DNA from: Bradyrhizobium sp. OK095 | Lineage (GTDB): Bacteria > Pseudomonadota > Alphaproteobacteria > Rhizobiales > Xanthobacteraceae | Direction: 5' to 3' | Assembly: GCF_900109945.1 (NCBI RefSeq) | Contig: NZ_FOBX01000002.1 | Span: forward strand, 496,001-560,000 | DNA: 64,000 nt | Part shown: positions 1 through 9,577 of the stretch, piece by piece | How the letters are laid out: the number at the start of each line of letters is the position of its first letter | Position numbering within the stretch: the first letter of the stretch is position 1 | Translations under genes and position numbers: made by a program | The notes under the pieces: generated by a model | The model's database searches: none | The model's input: only the letters and a program-made list of their open reading frames with translations | What the model was told of the DNA's origin: nothing

Positions 1-1316
1 GCCACGCCCATTCCGATAAGCCAACGACCGTCGCGCTGCTTGCCGGGCTCGGCATTCCGCTTGTTCCAGCCGAAGCGCTCCGCGCCGATCCGCATGCATT
101 CGACGAGTTGCCGCTGAGAGAACGGACGATTCGGATGCTCGGGATCGACCTGGGTGTCGTTGCGCGCACGAAATTCGATGGGGTCGAGACCCAGCCGCTC
201 TGCCATCTCGTCCATGGCGATCTCCAACGCCATCATGCCCGGCGCCTCGCCGGGCGCGCGCATGGCGTTGCCCTCGGGCAGATCGAGCATGGCGAGACGC
301 AGCGCCGTCATCCGGTTCTCGCCGGCATAGAGCAAACGCGTCTGTTGGACCGCCGTCTCCGGCCTGCCCTCCGGCAAATTGCCCGACCAGCTCTCGTGTC
401 CGATCGCCGTGATCTTGCCGTCCCTGCCAGCACCGATACGAATGCGCTGGATCGTCGCCGGACGATGCGTCGTGTTGTTGAACATCAGAGGCCGCTGCAT
501 GGCGACCTTGACCGGACGGTTGGCGGCGCGGGCGCCTAGCGCTGCGAGGACGGCATCGGCGCGAAGGAATAGTTTGCCGCCGAAGCCGCCGCCGATGAAG
601 GGCGAAATCAGGCGAACGTTTTCCTTGGGCAGGCCTAGCGTCTTCGCAACGTCCCCGGTGGTCCAGGCAATCATCTGGTTGGAGGTCCAGAGCGTGAGCT
701 TGTCCCCTTCCCACGCCGCCATCGACGCGTGCGGCTCCATCATCGCATGGGCCTGATCCGGCGTAGTGTAGGTCGCATCGAGCTGTACCGGCGAAGACGC
801 GAAGGCACCGGGAAAATCACCGACGGTCGTGTCCGGCTGATCGTCACCGCGTCCGGGAGGCTTGGCGGCCCCGTCCCGTCCGGCGGAAAGGTCGAACGAA
901 CCCTTCGCTGCGGCGTAATCGACCTTGACGAGCTGGGCTGCGGCGCGGGCTTGCTCGAATGTTTCGGCGACGACGACCGCGACCGCCTGATGATAATGGT
1001 CAATGTCGGGCCCGCCGAGCAGCTTTGCCGTGTTGTAATTGCCTTTACCGAGCTTGCCGGCATTCTCCGCCGTGACGATCGCGATGATGCCGGGCGCGGA
1101 CCTGGCACGAGACAGATCCATCGAAGCAATCCGGCCCTTGGCGATGGCCGCCCCAACAATGTAGCCGTAGGCGGGGCTGGCGGGACGATCGTGCCACTCA
1201 TAGGCATAGGTCGCCCGTCCCGTGGTCTTCAGCGGGCCGTCGATCCGGCTGGTCGCATGACCGATGACCTTGAGCTGATCGATCGGGTTGGTGGTCGCAG
1301 GCGTGTCGAACTTCAT
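1..1316 (-). CDS. Molybdopterin-binding subunit of xanthine dehydrogenase family (PaoC-like), partial
   Basis: Large subunit of a molybdenum hydroxylase that oxidises aldehydes or N-heterocycles. An open frame runs from ATG at 1316 to the window edge without a stop, so only about the first 438 residues are present; the C-terminal part with the catalytic glutamate is outside. The start reads MKFDTPATTNPIDQLK, followed by the family's RIDGPLKTTGRATYAYEW segment and later a glycine-rich FIGGGFGGK molybdopterin-contact stretch. It follows the FAD subunit by 3 bases and the [2Fe-2S] subunit lies before that, which is the paoA-paoB-paoC order of the E. coli periplasmic aldehyde oxidoreductase. Substrate cannot be read from the sequence. 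Confidence 0.9.
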   Translation of the reverse strand, partial: MKFDTPATTNPIDQLKVIGHATSRIDGPLKTTGRATYAYEWHDRPASPAYGYIVGAAIAKGRIASMDLSRARSAPGIIAIVTAENAGKLGKGNYNTAKLLGGPDIDHYHQAVAVVVAETFEQARAAAQLVKVDYAAAKGSFDLSAGRDGAAKPPGRGDDQPDTTVGDFPGAFASSPVQLDATYTTPDQAHAMMEPHASMAAWEGDKLTLWTSNQMIAWTTGDVAKTLGLPKENVRLISPFIGGGFGGKLFLRADAVLAALGARAANRPVKVAMQRPLMFNNTTHRPATIQRIRIGAGRDGKITAIGHESWSGNLPEGRPETAVQQTRLLYAGENRMTALRLAMLDLPEGNAMRAPGEAPGMMALEIAMDEMAERLGLDPIEFRARNDTQVDPEHPNRPFSQRQLVECMRIGAERFGWNKRNAEPGKQRDGRWLIGMGV

Positions 1317-1319
1317 GGC

Positions 1320-2270
1320 TCAACCTTTCGCTTCGGTCAGGACCGCGCCCAGGGTTCGCTCCACCAGCGAAAGCTTGAATGCATTTTCTTTCGTCGGGCT
1401 GGCTCCTTCGAGCAGATGCGCGGCAACGGCTTTCGCACCGTGCGGCATCTCGGCTTCGGCCGCTTCGACCCGCCACGGCTTGTGAGCGATGCCTCCGACG
1501 GCAACGCGTCCCGTCCCGTCGCGCTGGACGATCGCTCCGACCGAGACCAATGCGAACGCGTAGGAGGCGCGGTCGCGGACCTTCCGGTAGATATGCGTTC
1601 CGCCAACGGGCTTGGGCAGCGTTACGGACGTGATCAGTTCACCTGAGGTCAGCGTCGTCTCGATGTGCGGGGTATCGCCCGGCAGACGGTGGAGATCCGC
1701 GATCGGAATGTCCCGGATCGAGCCGTCCGGGCGCGCGGTCTGAACAGTCGCATCGAGCGCACGCATGGCAATCGCCATGTCGCTCGGATGCGTCGCGATG
1801 CAGGCATCGCTCGCACCGATCACCGCATGCTGGCGGGTCACGCCGCCGATGGCGGCACAGCCGCTGCCGGGGTTACGTTTGTTGCAGGGCTGATTGGTGT
1901 CGTAGAAGTATGGGCAACGTGTCCGTTGCAGCAGGTTGCCGGCAGTGGTCGCCTTGTTGCGCAATTGTCCGGACGCGCCGGCAAGCAACGCACGTGACAG
2001 CAGGCCATAGTCACGCCGGATCCGCGCATCGGCCGCGAGCGCCGTGTTGCGCACCAGCGCGCCGATGCGAAGTCCGCCGTCGGACGTCGGTTCGATCTTG
2101 TCGAATCCCAGGCCGTTGACGTCGATCAGATGAGACGGCGTCTCGATTTCGAGCTTCATCAAATCGAGCAGATTGGTGCCGCCGGCAATGAATTTTGCAT
2201 TGCTGTTGCTGACGACCGCGGATGCCGCCGCCGCGGGTGAACTCACCTTCTCGTAGGTAAAGGACTTCAT
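1320..2270 (-). CDS. FAD-binding subunit of xanthine dehydrogenase family (PaoB-like)
   Basis: 316-aa FAD subunit passing electrons between the iron-sulfur and molybdenum subunits. The N-terminal FAD loop [13 protein letters not shown] is visible, and near residues 120-150 a cysteine cluster ([16 protein letters not shown] then PGSGC) matches the extra [4Fe-4S] loop known from E. coli PaoB, which ordinary xanthine dehydrogenase FAD subunits lack. The ATG at 2270 overlaps the stop of the upstream gene as ATGA. The frame stays open further upstream, but that part is a shadow of the iron-sulfur subunit. Translational coupling supports one heterotrimer. Confidence 0.9.
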   Translation of the reverse strand: MKSFTYEKVSSPAAAASAVVSNSNAKFIAGGTNLLDLMKLEIETPSHLIDVNGLGFDKIEPTSDGGLRIGALVRNTALAADARIRRDYGLLSRALLAGASGQLRNKATTAGNLLQRTRCPYFYDTNQPCNKRNPGSGCAAIGGVTRQHAVIGASDACIATHPSDMAIAMRALDATVQTARPDGSIRDIPIADLHRLPGDTPHIETTLTSGELITSVTLPKPVGGTHIYRKVRDRASYAFALVSVGAIVQRDGTGRVAVGGIAHKPWRVEAAEAEMPHGAKAVAAHLLEGASPTKENAFKLSLVERTLGAVLTEAKG

Positions 2271-2923
2271 GCGCGCCTCCCGGCAACTTCGGTGATTGCC
2301 TCGGCGATGTTGGAATAGGCGCCGCAGCGGCAGATGTTGCCGCTCATGCGCTCGCGCAATTCGGTGTTGGTCAGCTGCGGAGCGGCATTGAGATCGCCCG
2401 TGACGTGACTTGGAATTCCGGCCTTGATCTCGTCGAGCACCGCCACGGCCGAGCAAATCTGACCCGGCGTGCAATAGCCGCACTGAAAGCCATCGTGCTT
2501 GACGAAGGCGGCCTGCATCGGATGCATATGCTCCGGCGTACCGAGCCCCTCGATGGTCGTGACGGTCTCGCCCTCATGCATGACTGCAAGTGTCAGGCAC
2601 GAATTGATCCGCTGCCCGCCGACGATCACGGTGCAGGCGCCGCATTGACCGTGGTCACAGCCCTTCTTGGTGCCGGTGAGATGGAGATGCTCGCGCAGAG
2701 CGTCGAGGAGCGTCGTGCGGGTGTCCAGCTTCAGCGCGCGGACCTCGCCGTTGACGCTGAAGGACACCGTTGCCATCGCCGGCGTTCCTTCCGCGGCGGC
2801 CGGAAGCGTGGTGGCGGAATTTTGAGCTCTGGCCGCGCGCGAAGCAGCTCCGATCGCTACCGACGAGGCGGTTCCAATCAAGAGGTTCCGCCGCGACATT
2901 TCGAATGCGCTGGGTTTTCGCAT
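2267..2923 (-). CDS. [2Fe-2S] subunit with Tat signal (PaoA-like)
   Basis: Small iron-sulfur subunit of about 218 aa. A twin-arginine signal ([17 protein letters not shown]) starts near residue 9, so the assembled complex is probably carried folded to the periplasm. The plant-type cluster motif [11 protein letters not shown] and a second set, CGYCTPGQ and CRCGAY, bind two [2Fe-2S] clusters. ATG 2923 is chosen because GAGGGA lies about 11 bases upstream and it keeps the whole Tat region; the frame extends further up without a better start. It heads the three-gene paoABC-like operon. Confidence 0.88.
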   Translation of the reverse strand: MRKPSAFEMSRRNLLIGTASSVAIGAASRAARAQNSATTLPAAAEGTPAMATVSFSVNGEVRALKLDTRTTLLDALREHLHLTGTKKGCDHGQCGACTVIVGGQRINSCLTLAVMHEGETVTTIEGLGTPEHMHPMQAAFVKHDGFQCGYCTPGQICSAVAVLDEIKAGIPSHVTGDLNAAPQLTNTELRERMSGNICRCGAYSNIAEAITEVAGRRA

Positions 2924-3134
2924 GGTTGGGCATATCCCTCGCTGCAGCAGCGCCCATCGGCGCACTGGATAGAAGTCGTCCAACCGAAGTTAGTTTCTAG
3001 ACACGAGCGGGATTAGCCAGTCACGCGCGCATGAGCCTATGAGCGTCCTTCATGAATGAGGGCTCTGCGGCCTGTCGAAGCCCCGAGGTCGCGGATCCGT
3101 GACGTCACGTCGATTTGCGCGGCACGTCGTCAGT

Positions 3135-3773
3135 TCAGTAACGCAACACCCTCGAGCCCACCGCAGCACCGATCGCCGTCACCAATGCGGTTGCGATCGT
3201 ATACCAGGTCGCCACGAACAGCGGCGAGTCATCGGTGCAATGCGAGGCGTAGAGCGTCGCCGCCAATCCGGCGGACAACAGACCGGCCAGCGCGCCGGCC
3301 AGTGCCGGGCGCGACGGGGCACCATGGCGCAGGCCGAACAGTGCACCCGCAAGAAGCGGCAGCGACATTGCGGGGATCGCCGACAGGCACCACCGCGAGT
3401 TCTTGCCGACAAGCCGCATCGTCATCGGCATGGCCGGCGCCATCATCGCCTCGCTGCCGATCGCGACGGCAAGCAGGCCGACGGGCAGCAGCAGCAGCCA
3501 GCCCCAGCCGCGCATCAGGGCTTCGGGCCGCGACAGATGCAGGCTGACGATGATTGCGGGGATCGCGAGCGACAGCGTGACCGCGAACTTCGTATCGAAG
3601 AACGGGTTGTGCATGGCCGTCATCACGTCGGGCCGCACGCCGAGGAAGGTAGCGAAGATCAGGATCGAGAACGGGGCCGCCACCAGCAGCGCCATCGTCA
3701 ACACGGCGCCGACGCGCGGGGCTCGGCGGGCATTGTCGGCCGCGAGCGAACGAATGAGTTGATCGGTATCCAT
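3135..3773 (-). CDS. NrsF-type (DUF1109) membrane anti-sigma factor
   Basis: 212-aa integral membrane protein with about six hydrophobic segments and a short polar N-terminus (MDTDQLIRSLAADNARRAPRVG), the form of the NrsF / DUF1109 family. Members hold a partner ECF sigma factor at the membrane until a signal arrives. It starts 2 bases after the stop of the sigma gene, so the two are almost certainly co-transcribed. Family assignment rests on the N-terminal pattern, topology and the sigma neighbour. Confidence 0.85.
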   Translation of the reverse strand: MDTDQLIRSLAADNARRAPRVGAVLTMALLVAAPFSILIFATFLGVRPDVMTAMHNPFFDTKFAVTLSLAIPAIIVSLHLSRPEALMRGWGWLLLLPVGLLAVAIGSEAMMAPAMPMTMRLVGKNSRWCLSAIPAMSLPLLAGALFGLRHGAPSRPALAGALAGLLSAGLAATLYASHCTDDSPLFVATWYTIATALVTAIGAAVGSRVLRY

Positions 3774-3775
3774 GA

Positions 3776-4336
3776 CTAGTGGTCCCGCAGTTTGGCAGTC
3801 AGCGCTGCAAGTCCGCGATGCAGCGCGACCCGCACCGCACCTTCGCTCATCGAAAACTTTGCCGCCGTGTCCTTGATCGAGGCAGCCTCGACCGCGATCG
3901 ATTGCAACACGTCGCGCTGGCGCTGCGGCAGCGCGCCCAGCTGCGTCGCCACCTCGGCCGGCGAAGCGGTCTCCTCCGGCATCTCGCCCGGCAGCGTCTC
4001 GGCGAAATCGTCGATGTCGACGAAGATGCGCCTGCCGCGCCGCCTCAACGTGTCGATCAGCTTGTTGCGGGCGATCGCAAACAGCCACGGCGCGAAGGGG
4101 GCTTCGCTGTCCCAGGTGTGCCGCTTCAGATGCACCGCCAACAAAATCTCCTGCACGATATCCTCGGCCTGATCAGGAGGCTGCCCGGCCCGCGCCAAGC
4201 CACGCCTCGCGGCAGCGCGCAGCACGGGCGTGACCGCCTTCAACAGGCGATGATACGCCGCATCATCGCCTGCCATGGCCGACCGCATCAGGCCGGTCCA
4301 CTCGTCCTCACGTCCGCGCACGCGCGCCCTCACCAT
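3776..4336 (-). CDS. ECF sigma factor (SigF-like)
   Basis: 186-aa RNA polymerase sigma factor of the extracytoplasmic function type. Region 2 is seen around residues 20-95 (DQAEDIVQEILLAVH, then FAPWLFAIARNKLIDTLRR) and region 4 around 130-180 (LPQRQRDVLQSIAVE, ending with the SMSEGAVRVALHRGLAAL helix-turn-helix). Pairing with NrsF points to the SigF/EcfF class, which in Caulobacter and Bradyrhizobium relatives answers metal, oxidant or aldehyde stress; which signal acts here is unknown. AAGGAG lies 12 bases before the ATG. A 20-bp palindrome sits just upstream. Confidence 0.9.
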   Translation of the reverse strand: MVRARVRGREDEWTGLMRSAMAGDDAAYHRLLKAVTPVLRAAARRGLARAGQPPDQAEDIVQEILLAVHLKRHTWDSEAPFAPWLFAIARNKLIDTLRRRGRRIFVDIDDFAETLPGEMPEETASPAEVATQLGALPQRQRDVLQSIAVEAASIKDTAAKFSMSEGAVRVALHRGLAALTAKLRDH

Positions 4337-4378
4337 GCAATTCGGCCGCTCCTTCAGTTTGTTACGCCGGCGCCTGTA

Positions 4379-4398
4379 CGATCACGAATTCGTGATCG
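4379..4398. promoter_or_regulatory. 20-bp perfect palindrome, candidate operator
   Basis: CGATCACGAATTCGTGATCG equals its own reverse complement over all 20 bases. It lies 43 bases upstream of the ECF sigma start and 211 bases upstream of the exported-protein gene on the other strand. A perfect dyad of this size in a divergent region suits a dimeric repressor, but no regulator gene is adjacent. Confidence 0.5.
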
Positions 4399-4609
4399 AT
4401 GCCGGAGCCACTGTCTGCGCGGCCGTCAAAAATCTGCGACGGCTCATAACACCGATCGGTCCCGTCCGCACCCGGCGGACGGTCGCGAAGGGGTGGCTTG
4501 CCCCGTTTTTGCCAAGTGTAGCCCGAAGATTCCCATTTTCTGCCCCGCTCTCGTCACGCCTCGGCGTCTCTGTTCGATCCGGGATGGGTGGATTGGGGAG
4601 ATCGTCAAC

Positions 4610-5266
4610 ATGATGAAAGCGAGCGGGCGCACCGCCCTGATTCTTCTGGCCGGGCTTTTCCTGCTGTTCGGAGGCGCCGCACAGGCGGCGCCGAGTTCGG
4701 CTGCGAGCGGCAAACCGGACAGCGCGGGCAAGCAGGCCGACGCCGTCAGGCCGGACAAGCACCGGCGTCACATGTCTCGCCGCACCGGCAGCAAGACGGC
4801 GCAGAAATCCTCCGACGACAAGGCCGGCAAGACCGACGTCGCGGCAAAGGCCGACAAGGCGAAGTCGGACGAGACGAAGGCCGATAACGACATCCCGGCC
4901 TCGAGCCAGATGCCGCCCGAAATCGCCAACGCCCATGCGCAGCTCGCCGCCGCCGATACGCCCGCGGCTGCGGCCTCCGCCATGACAGGCCGCGCCACCG
5001 ACAACGTCCAGGCAGCGGCCGATAATACCGCCACGCCGAATGCCGAGAACCAGGCCACGGCCCCCGATCAGCTCAGTGATCCCGACCCTGCGCCCGCGCA
5101 GAAGGCGGTGATCGCCGCAACCGACGCGCAGCCGCGGCCGGCACCTGTCATGGCGAGCAGCCAGCACAGCTCGGCCTGGGACCAGAGCTCCATGATCGGC
5201 AAGATCTTCATCGGAATCGGCACGCTGCTGACGCTGGCCTCCGCCGCACGCATGTTCATGGCCTAG
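4610..5266 (+). CDS. Hypothetical secreted or anchored Ala/Lys/Asp-rich protein
   Basis: 218-aa protein of unknown function. It has an N-terminal signal peptide (hydrophobic ILLAGLFLLFGGAAQAA), a long low-complexity middle rich in Ala, Lys, Asp and Pro without predicted fold, and one C-terminal hydrophobic stretch (IGKIFIGIGTLLTLASAARMF) that could anchor it. GGGGAG lies 9 bases before ATG 4610; a second ATG follows directly. The low-complexity middle suggests a linker or surface-exposed tether. It diverges from the sigma factor gene across the palindrome at 4379-4398. Confidence 0.75.
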   Translation: MMKASGRTALILLAGLFLLFGGAAQAAPSSAASGKPDSAGKQADAVRPDKHRRHMSRRTGSKTAQKSSDDKAGKTDVAAKADKAKSDETKADNDIPASSQMPPEIANAHAQLAAADTPAAAASAMTGRATDNVQAAADNTATPNAENQATAPDQLSDPDPAPAQKAVIAATDAQPRPAPVMASSQHSSAWDQSSMIGKIFIGIGTLLTLASAARMFMA

Positions 5267-5378
5267 CTTTTGGCCTGAAGGGCCTCGTCCGGGACGCGCC
5301 AGCCGCGCGTTCCGGCCCCCTTGAAGCCATCCGCGCCAGCAGGCACATTGCCCGCCCAATCAAAAGCGTGGGTGGAGC

Positions 5379-6158
5379 ATGAGCACGTTCGAACACATCA
5401 TCGTCGAAAGCATCGGTGCGGTCGGCATTATCAAGCTGAACCGGCCGAAGCTGCTCAACGCGCTTTCCTTCGGCGTCTTCCGCGAGATTGCCGCCGCCGT
5501 CGACGATCTCGAGGGCGATGACGCCATCGGCTGCATCGTCGTGACCGGCAGCGAGAAGGCCTTTGCCGCCGGCGCCGACATCAAGGAGATGCAGCCGAAG
5601 GGCTTCATCGACATGTTCTCCGAGGACTTTGCCGCGATCGGCGGCGATCGCGTCGCACGCTGCCGCAAGCCGACCATCGCGGCGGTTTCGGGCTACGCCC
5701 TCGGCGGCGGCTGCGAGCTCGCCATGATGTGCGACTTCATCATCGCAGCCGACACCGCAAAATTCGGCCAGCCTGAAATCACGCTCGGCACCATTCCCGG
5801 GATCGGCGGCACCCAGCGCCTGACGCGCGCGATTGGCAAGGCCAAGGCGATGGACCTCTGCCTGACCGGCCGCATGATGGATGCCGCGGAAGCCGAGCGC
5901 TCAGGCCTCGTCAGCCGCATTGTGCCCGCTGACAAGCTCATGGATGAAGTCATGGCCGCAGCGGAGAAGATCGCTTCGATGTCGCAGCCCGCCGCGGCGA
6001 TGGCCAAGGAAGCGGTCAACCGCGCCTTCGAGACCACGCTCGCCGAGGGCATGAGCGTCGAGCGCAATCTGTTCCACGCGACCTTCGCGCTGGAAGACCG
6101 CTCCGAGGGCATGGCGGCGTTCATCGAGAAGCGCAAGCCGGTGAACAAGAACCGGTAA
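5379..6158 (+). CDS. Enoyl-CoA hydratase
   Basis: 259-aa crotonase-fold enzyme that hydrates trans-2-enoyl-CoA in beta-oxidation or a related acyl-CoA route. The oxyanion segment [11 protein letters not shown] (about residues 62-72) and the two catalytic glutamates expected in hydratases, in [12 protein letters not shown] and [13 protein letters not shown], are all present, so it should be an active hydratase rather than another crotonase. Full family length. It is not in an obvious operon with fatty-acid genes here. Confidence 0.93.
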   Translation: MSTFEHIIVESIGAVGIIKLNRPKLLNALSFGVFREIAAAVDDLEGDDAIGCIVVTGSEKAFAAGADIKEMQPKGFIDMFSEDFAAIGGDRVARCRKPTIAAVSGYALGGGCELAMMCDFIIAADTAKFGQPEITLGTIPGIGGTQRLTRAIGKAKAMDLCLTGRMMDAAEAERSGLVSRIVPADKLMDEVMAAAEKIASMSQPAAAMAKEAVNRAFETTLAEGMSVERNLFHATFALEDRSEGMAAFIEKRKPVNKNR

Positions 6159-6346
6159 TCCCGGCGAGCGGTAAGGCTGGTGTAAGGCTCTGACGCCTTC
6201 TCGCAAAATCCCTGTGACGTACCTGCAACAAGCACGGAATACATGGGGGTTTCCCCCGCGGCAGTTTGCCTGCGGGACCCCGGCTGGTTAAACAGTTAAG
6301 AGGCCACCGTCGGCGGGGGCGGACAGCCGGGGTTTTGCGGGATTAC

Positions 6347-7777
6347 ATGATTGGGCGTGCCGCCAGAGCTGGTCGCGAGATGACGCGGCGTCGATCGGGC
6401 GTGGGTCCTGTGCTTGCGACATGGACCACGCTGGCGCTCTGCTGCGCCCTGCCCTCCGCCGCATCGGCCGAAGCCCTGCCGGAGGCATTGGCAAAAGCCT
6501 ACCAGACCAATCCGCAGCTCAATGCCGAGCGTGCGCGCCAGCGCGCCACCGACGAGAACGTGCCGCAGGCGCTGGCCGGCTACCGGCCGCAGATCGTGGC
6601 GAGCCTCAGCGCCGGCCTGCAATCGGTGCGCAACCTTTTGCCCGACAACACCATCCAGACCGCCAATCTGAAGCCGTGGATCATCGGCGTCACCGTGACG
6701 CAGACCCTGTTCAACGGCTTCCGCACCGCCAACAATGTGCGCGCCGCCGAACTCCAGGTGCAGTCAGGCCGCGAGGCGCTGCGCAATGTCGGCCAGGGCG
6801 TGCTGCTCGACGCCGTCACCGCCTACACCAACGTGCTGGCGAACCAGTCACTGGTCGAGGCGCAGCGCTCCAACGTTGCGTTCCTGCGCGAGACGCTGTC
6901 CGTCACCCAGCGCCGCCTCAACGCCGGCGACGTCACGCCGACCGACAGTGCCCAGGCCGAGGCGCGCCTCAGCCGCGGCCTTTCCGATCTCAATGCCGCG
7001 GAAGTCGCGCTTGCGATCAGCCAGGCGACCTATGCGCAGGTGGTCGGCAATCCGCCATCGCAGCTCCGTCCCGCCGAAGTGGTCGACCGCTATCTGCCGA
7101 AGAGCCGCGAGGATGCACTGACCATGGCGATCCGTCAGCACCCGGCGGTGATGGCGGCCGGCTTCGACGTCGACGTCGCCTCCACCAACATTCGCGTTGC
7201 CGAAGGCGCGCTGCTGCCGAGCGCCAACCTCCAGGGCAGCGCCAGCAAAAGCCGCAACAACGATCCGACGCTCGGCACCTTCGCCGAGGACCAGGCCTCG
7301 ATCGTCGCCAATGTCACCGTGCCGATCTATGACGGCGGCCAGGCGGCGGCGCAGACCCGGCAGGCCAAGGAAATCACGGCGCAGAGCCGACTCGTGCTCG
7401 ACCAGGTGCGCAATCAGGCACGTACGGCGGCGGTGAGCGCCTGGGTCGCCAATGAAGGCGCCAAGATCGCGGTCTCGGCCTCGGAGTCCGAGGTGAAGGC
7501 GGCGACCGTCGCGCTCCAGGGCGTGCAGCGCGAGGCCGCCGGCGGACAGCGCACAACGGTGGACGTGCTGAACTCGCAAGCCGACCTGATCCAGGCCAAG
7601 GCCCGCCTGATCGGCGCGCTGCGCGACCGCGTGATCGCCTCCTACACCCTGCTCAGCGCCGTCGGCCATCTCGACGTCAAGACCTTGAGCCTGAACACGC
7701 CGGACTATTTGCCCGAAGTGCACTACCAGCAGGTCCGCGACGCCTGGCACGGCCTGCGCACGCCGTCCGGGCAATAG
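6347..7777 (+). CDS. TolC-family outer membrane efflux protein
   Basis: About 476-aa outer membrane channel of the TolC family, serving type I secretion or RND-type pumps. After a basic N-terminus and signal peptide (TTLALCCALPSAASAEALPEAL) come two repeats of long helices and strands typical of TolC, with ALAGYRPQIVASLSAGLQ and NGFRTANNVRAAE in the first half and VPIYDGGQAAAQTRQAKE in the second. The start is uncertain: ATG 6347 or 6380 both precede the signal peptide and neither has a strong ribosome site. No pump gene is directly beside it; the nearest is the CzcAB pair at 10.2-14.6 kb on the other strand. Confidence 0.87.
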   Translation: MIGRAARAGREMTRRRSGVGPVLATWTTLALCCALPSAASAEALPEALAKAYQTNPQLNAERARQRATDENVPQALAGYRPQIVASLSAGLQSVRNLLPDNTIQTANLKPWIIGVTVTQTLFNGFRTANNVRAAELQVQSGREALRNVGQGVLLDAVTAYTNVLANQSLVEAQRSNVAFLRETLSVTQRRLNAGDVTPTDSAQAEARLSRGLSDLNAAEVALAISQATYAQVVGNPPSQLRPAEVVDRYLPKSREDALTMAIRQHPAVMAAGFDVDVASTNIRVAEGALLPSANLQGSASKSRNNDPTLGTFAEDQASIVANVTVPIYDGGQAAAQTRQAKEITAQSRLVLDQVRNQARTAAVSAWVANEGAKIAVSASESEVKAATVALQGVQREAAGGQRTTVDVLNSQADLIQAKARLIGALRDRVIASYTLLSAVGHLDVKTLSLNTPDYLPEVHYQQVRDAWHGLRTPSGQ

Positions 7778-7805
7778 TCGTTTCAAATCTATTGGCCTGG
7801 TACCG

Positions 7806-8363
7806 ATGAAAAGCTGCCGCATCCATCTGATGGGAGCTTCGGGCTCCGGCGCGACGACGCTTGGTCGCGCGCTCGCGGGTAAGCTCGCGCTGCCGCATCA
7901 CGACACCGACGATTATTTCTGGCTGCCGACTGCGCCGCCCTACCAGACGACACGCCCCGCCACCGAGCGCCTGCGCCTGATGCGCGAGATGTTTCTGCCG
8001 CGTCTGGATTGGGTGCTGAGCGGAACCGTCACCGGTTGGGGCGACGAACTCATCCCGCTCTTCGATCTCGTTGTCTTCGTGACCACGCCGCGCGAGCTTC
8101 GCATGCGGCGACTGCGTGCCCGCGAGGCTTCGCATTTTGGTGCCGATGCCGTCGCACAGGGCGGCTGGCGTCATGACGAAACGGAGTCGTTCGTCGCATG
8201 GGCTTCGCACTACGAAGCCGGCGACCGCGAAGGCCGCAGTCTCGCAAAAGACGAGGCGTGGCTCGCGGGCTTGCCCTGCCCGGTGGTGCGCGTCGACGGC
8301 TCACGCCCGCTTGCGGAGCTTGTCGAGCAGCTATGCAGCGAAGCGGAGCGGCTGCCGGGCTGA
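7806..8363 (+). CDS. P-loop NTPase, adenylate-kinase-like, with non-standard Walker A
   Basis: 185-aa small nucleoside-phosphate-kinase-like protein. The P-loop at residues 9-18 reads GASGSGATTLGR: it has the glycine frame of Walker A but alanine where the ATP-binding lysine normally sits. A lid-like basic stretch (ELRMRRLRAREASHFG) follows at about residues 98-113. Related proteins with Thr at this site are known among unassigned adenylate-kinase-like ATPases, so this is a lineage feature rather than clear decay. Substrate unknown. It starts 28 bases after the TolC-like gene. Confidence 0.75.
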   Translation: MKSCRIHLMGASGSGATTLGRALAGKLALPHHDTDDYFWLPTAPPYQTTRPATERLRLMREMFLPRLDWVLSGTVTGWGDELIPLFDLVVFVTTPRELRMRRLRAREASHFGADAVAQGGWRHDETESFVAWASHYEAGDREGRSLAKDEAWLAGLPCPVVRVDGSRPLAELVEQLCSEAERLPG

Positions 8364-8414
8364 TGTGATACCGTCGCGGCACCACTGCCAACAATAAAAA
8401 CAGGGGGAGAAACC

Positions 8415-9377
8415 ATGCTCGACCGACGCAGCGTCCTGCTCGCCTCTCTTGCCGCCGGAGTAGCCATGACCAGCAAAGCCCACGCCCGCGCGTCGCAGCC
8501 TGCGACGCCGGTGAATTTCGACGTCCCGGCGCATGCCTGCGACTGCCACACCCACATTCATGGCGATCTCGAAAAGTTTCCGTTCTTCGCGGGACGCGTC
8601 TACACGCCGGAGCCCGCGAGCCCCGAAGAAATGGCCGCGCTACACAAGGCGCTGCATATCGAGCGCGTGGTGATTGTGACGCCGAGCGTCTACGGCACCG
8701 ACAATTCCTCGACGCTGTTCGGCATGAAGGCGCGCGGCGCGAATGCGCGCGGGGTTGCGGTGATCGACGACAAGACGACCGAAGCCCAGCTCGATACGAT
8801 GCAGCAGGAAGGTTTTCGCGGCATCCGCATCAACCTTGCGACCGGCGGCATCAGCGATCCCAATGTCGGCCGGGCCCGCTTCACCGCGGCCGTCGAGCGC
8901 ATGAAAGCGCGCGGCTGGCACGTGCAGCTCTACACGACGCTGCCGATGATCTCCGCGATCAAGGAGTTGGTGCTGGCTGCGCCCGTACCCGCCGTGTTCG
9001 ATCATTTCGGTGGCCTCGACGCTTCGCTCGGCGCGGAACAGCCGGGATTTTCCGATCTTGTCGCCCTCGTCAAATCCGGCAAGGCCTATGTGAAGATCTC
9101 CGGCGCCTATCGCTCGTCGAAGCTCGCGCCTGACTATCAGGACATGGTGCCCTATGCGCGCGCGCTGATCGCGGCCAATCCGGACCGCATCGTCTGGGGC
9201 ACCGATTGGCCGCATCCGGATTCTGCGCAGATGCCAGGACGCAAGGCCACCGACATCGCACCGTTCTATCCGATCGACGACGGTCGCCTGCTCAACCAGC
9301 TTCCGGTGTGGGCACCTGATACGGATGTGCGCAAGAAGATCCTGGTCGACAATCCCGCGCAACTCTACGGGTTCTGA
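8415..9377 (+). CDS. Tat-exported amidohydrolase (2-pyrone-4,6-dicarboxylate lactonase-like)
   Basis: 320-aa metal-dependent hydrolase of the amidohydrolase_2 / LigI-like TIM barrel group. The N-terminus LDRRSVLLASLAAGVAM is a twin-arginine signal, so it acts in the periplasm, unlike LigI itself. Visible motifs are DCHTHIHG (metal site, about residue 40), FDHFGGLD in the middle and WGTDWPHP near residue 260. GGGGGAGA lies before ATG 8415. Probably hydrolyses a lactone or cyclic ester or amide; the substrate cannot be stated. Confidence 0.83.
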   Translation: MLDRRSVLLASLAAGVAMTSKAHARASQPATPVNFDVPAHACDCHTHIHGDLEKFPFFAGRVYTPEPASPEEMAALHKALHIERVVIVTPSVYGTDNSSTLFGMKARGANARGVAVIDDKTTEAQLDTMQQEGFRGIRINLATGGISDPNVGRARFTAAVERMKARGWHVQLYTTLPMISAIKELVLAAPVPAVFDHFGGLDASLGAEQPGFSDLVALVKSGKAYVKISGAYRSSKLAPDYQDMVPYARALIAANPDRIVWGTDWPHPDSAQMPGRKATDIAPFYPIDDGRLLNQLPVWAPDTDVRKKILVDNPAQLYGF

Positions 9378-9577
9378 GTCGCGACACGCGCAAATAGGTT
9401 CAACGAAGCGACGCAGTTCCATGTTCGAATCGTGGAACTGTTGTCGCAAGATCACAACGACGTCGGACTCACACGAACGTGTTCGCGTTTCCTTTTGCTT
9501 TTCACCCTTTCGGTTGAGGCACGGACTCTCGCATCCCGGTACGCACACGTGCAGATTTCATATGTTCGTGCGGGTGC

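Noticed and set aside
3779-4609. Extension of the exported protein gene upstream to 3779.
   Set aside because: The extra part is antisense to the ECF sigma gene; the ATG at 4610 has a proper ribosome site and starts a signal peptide.
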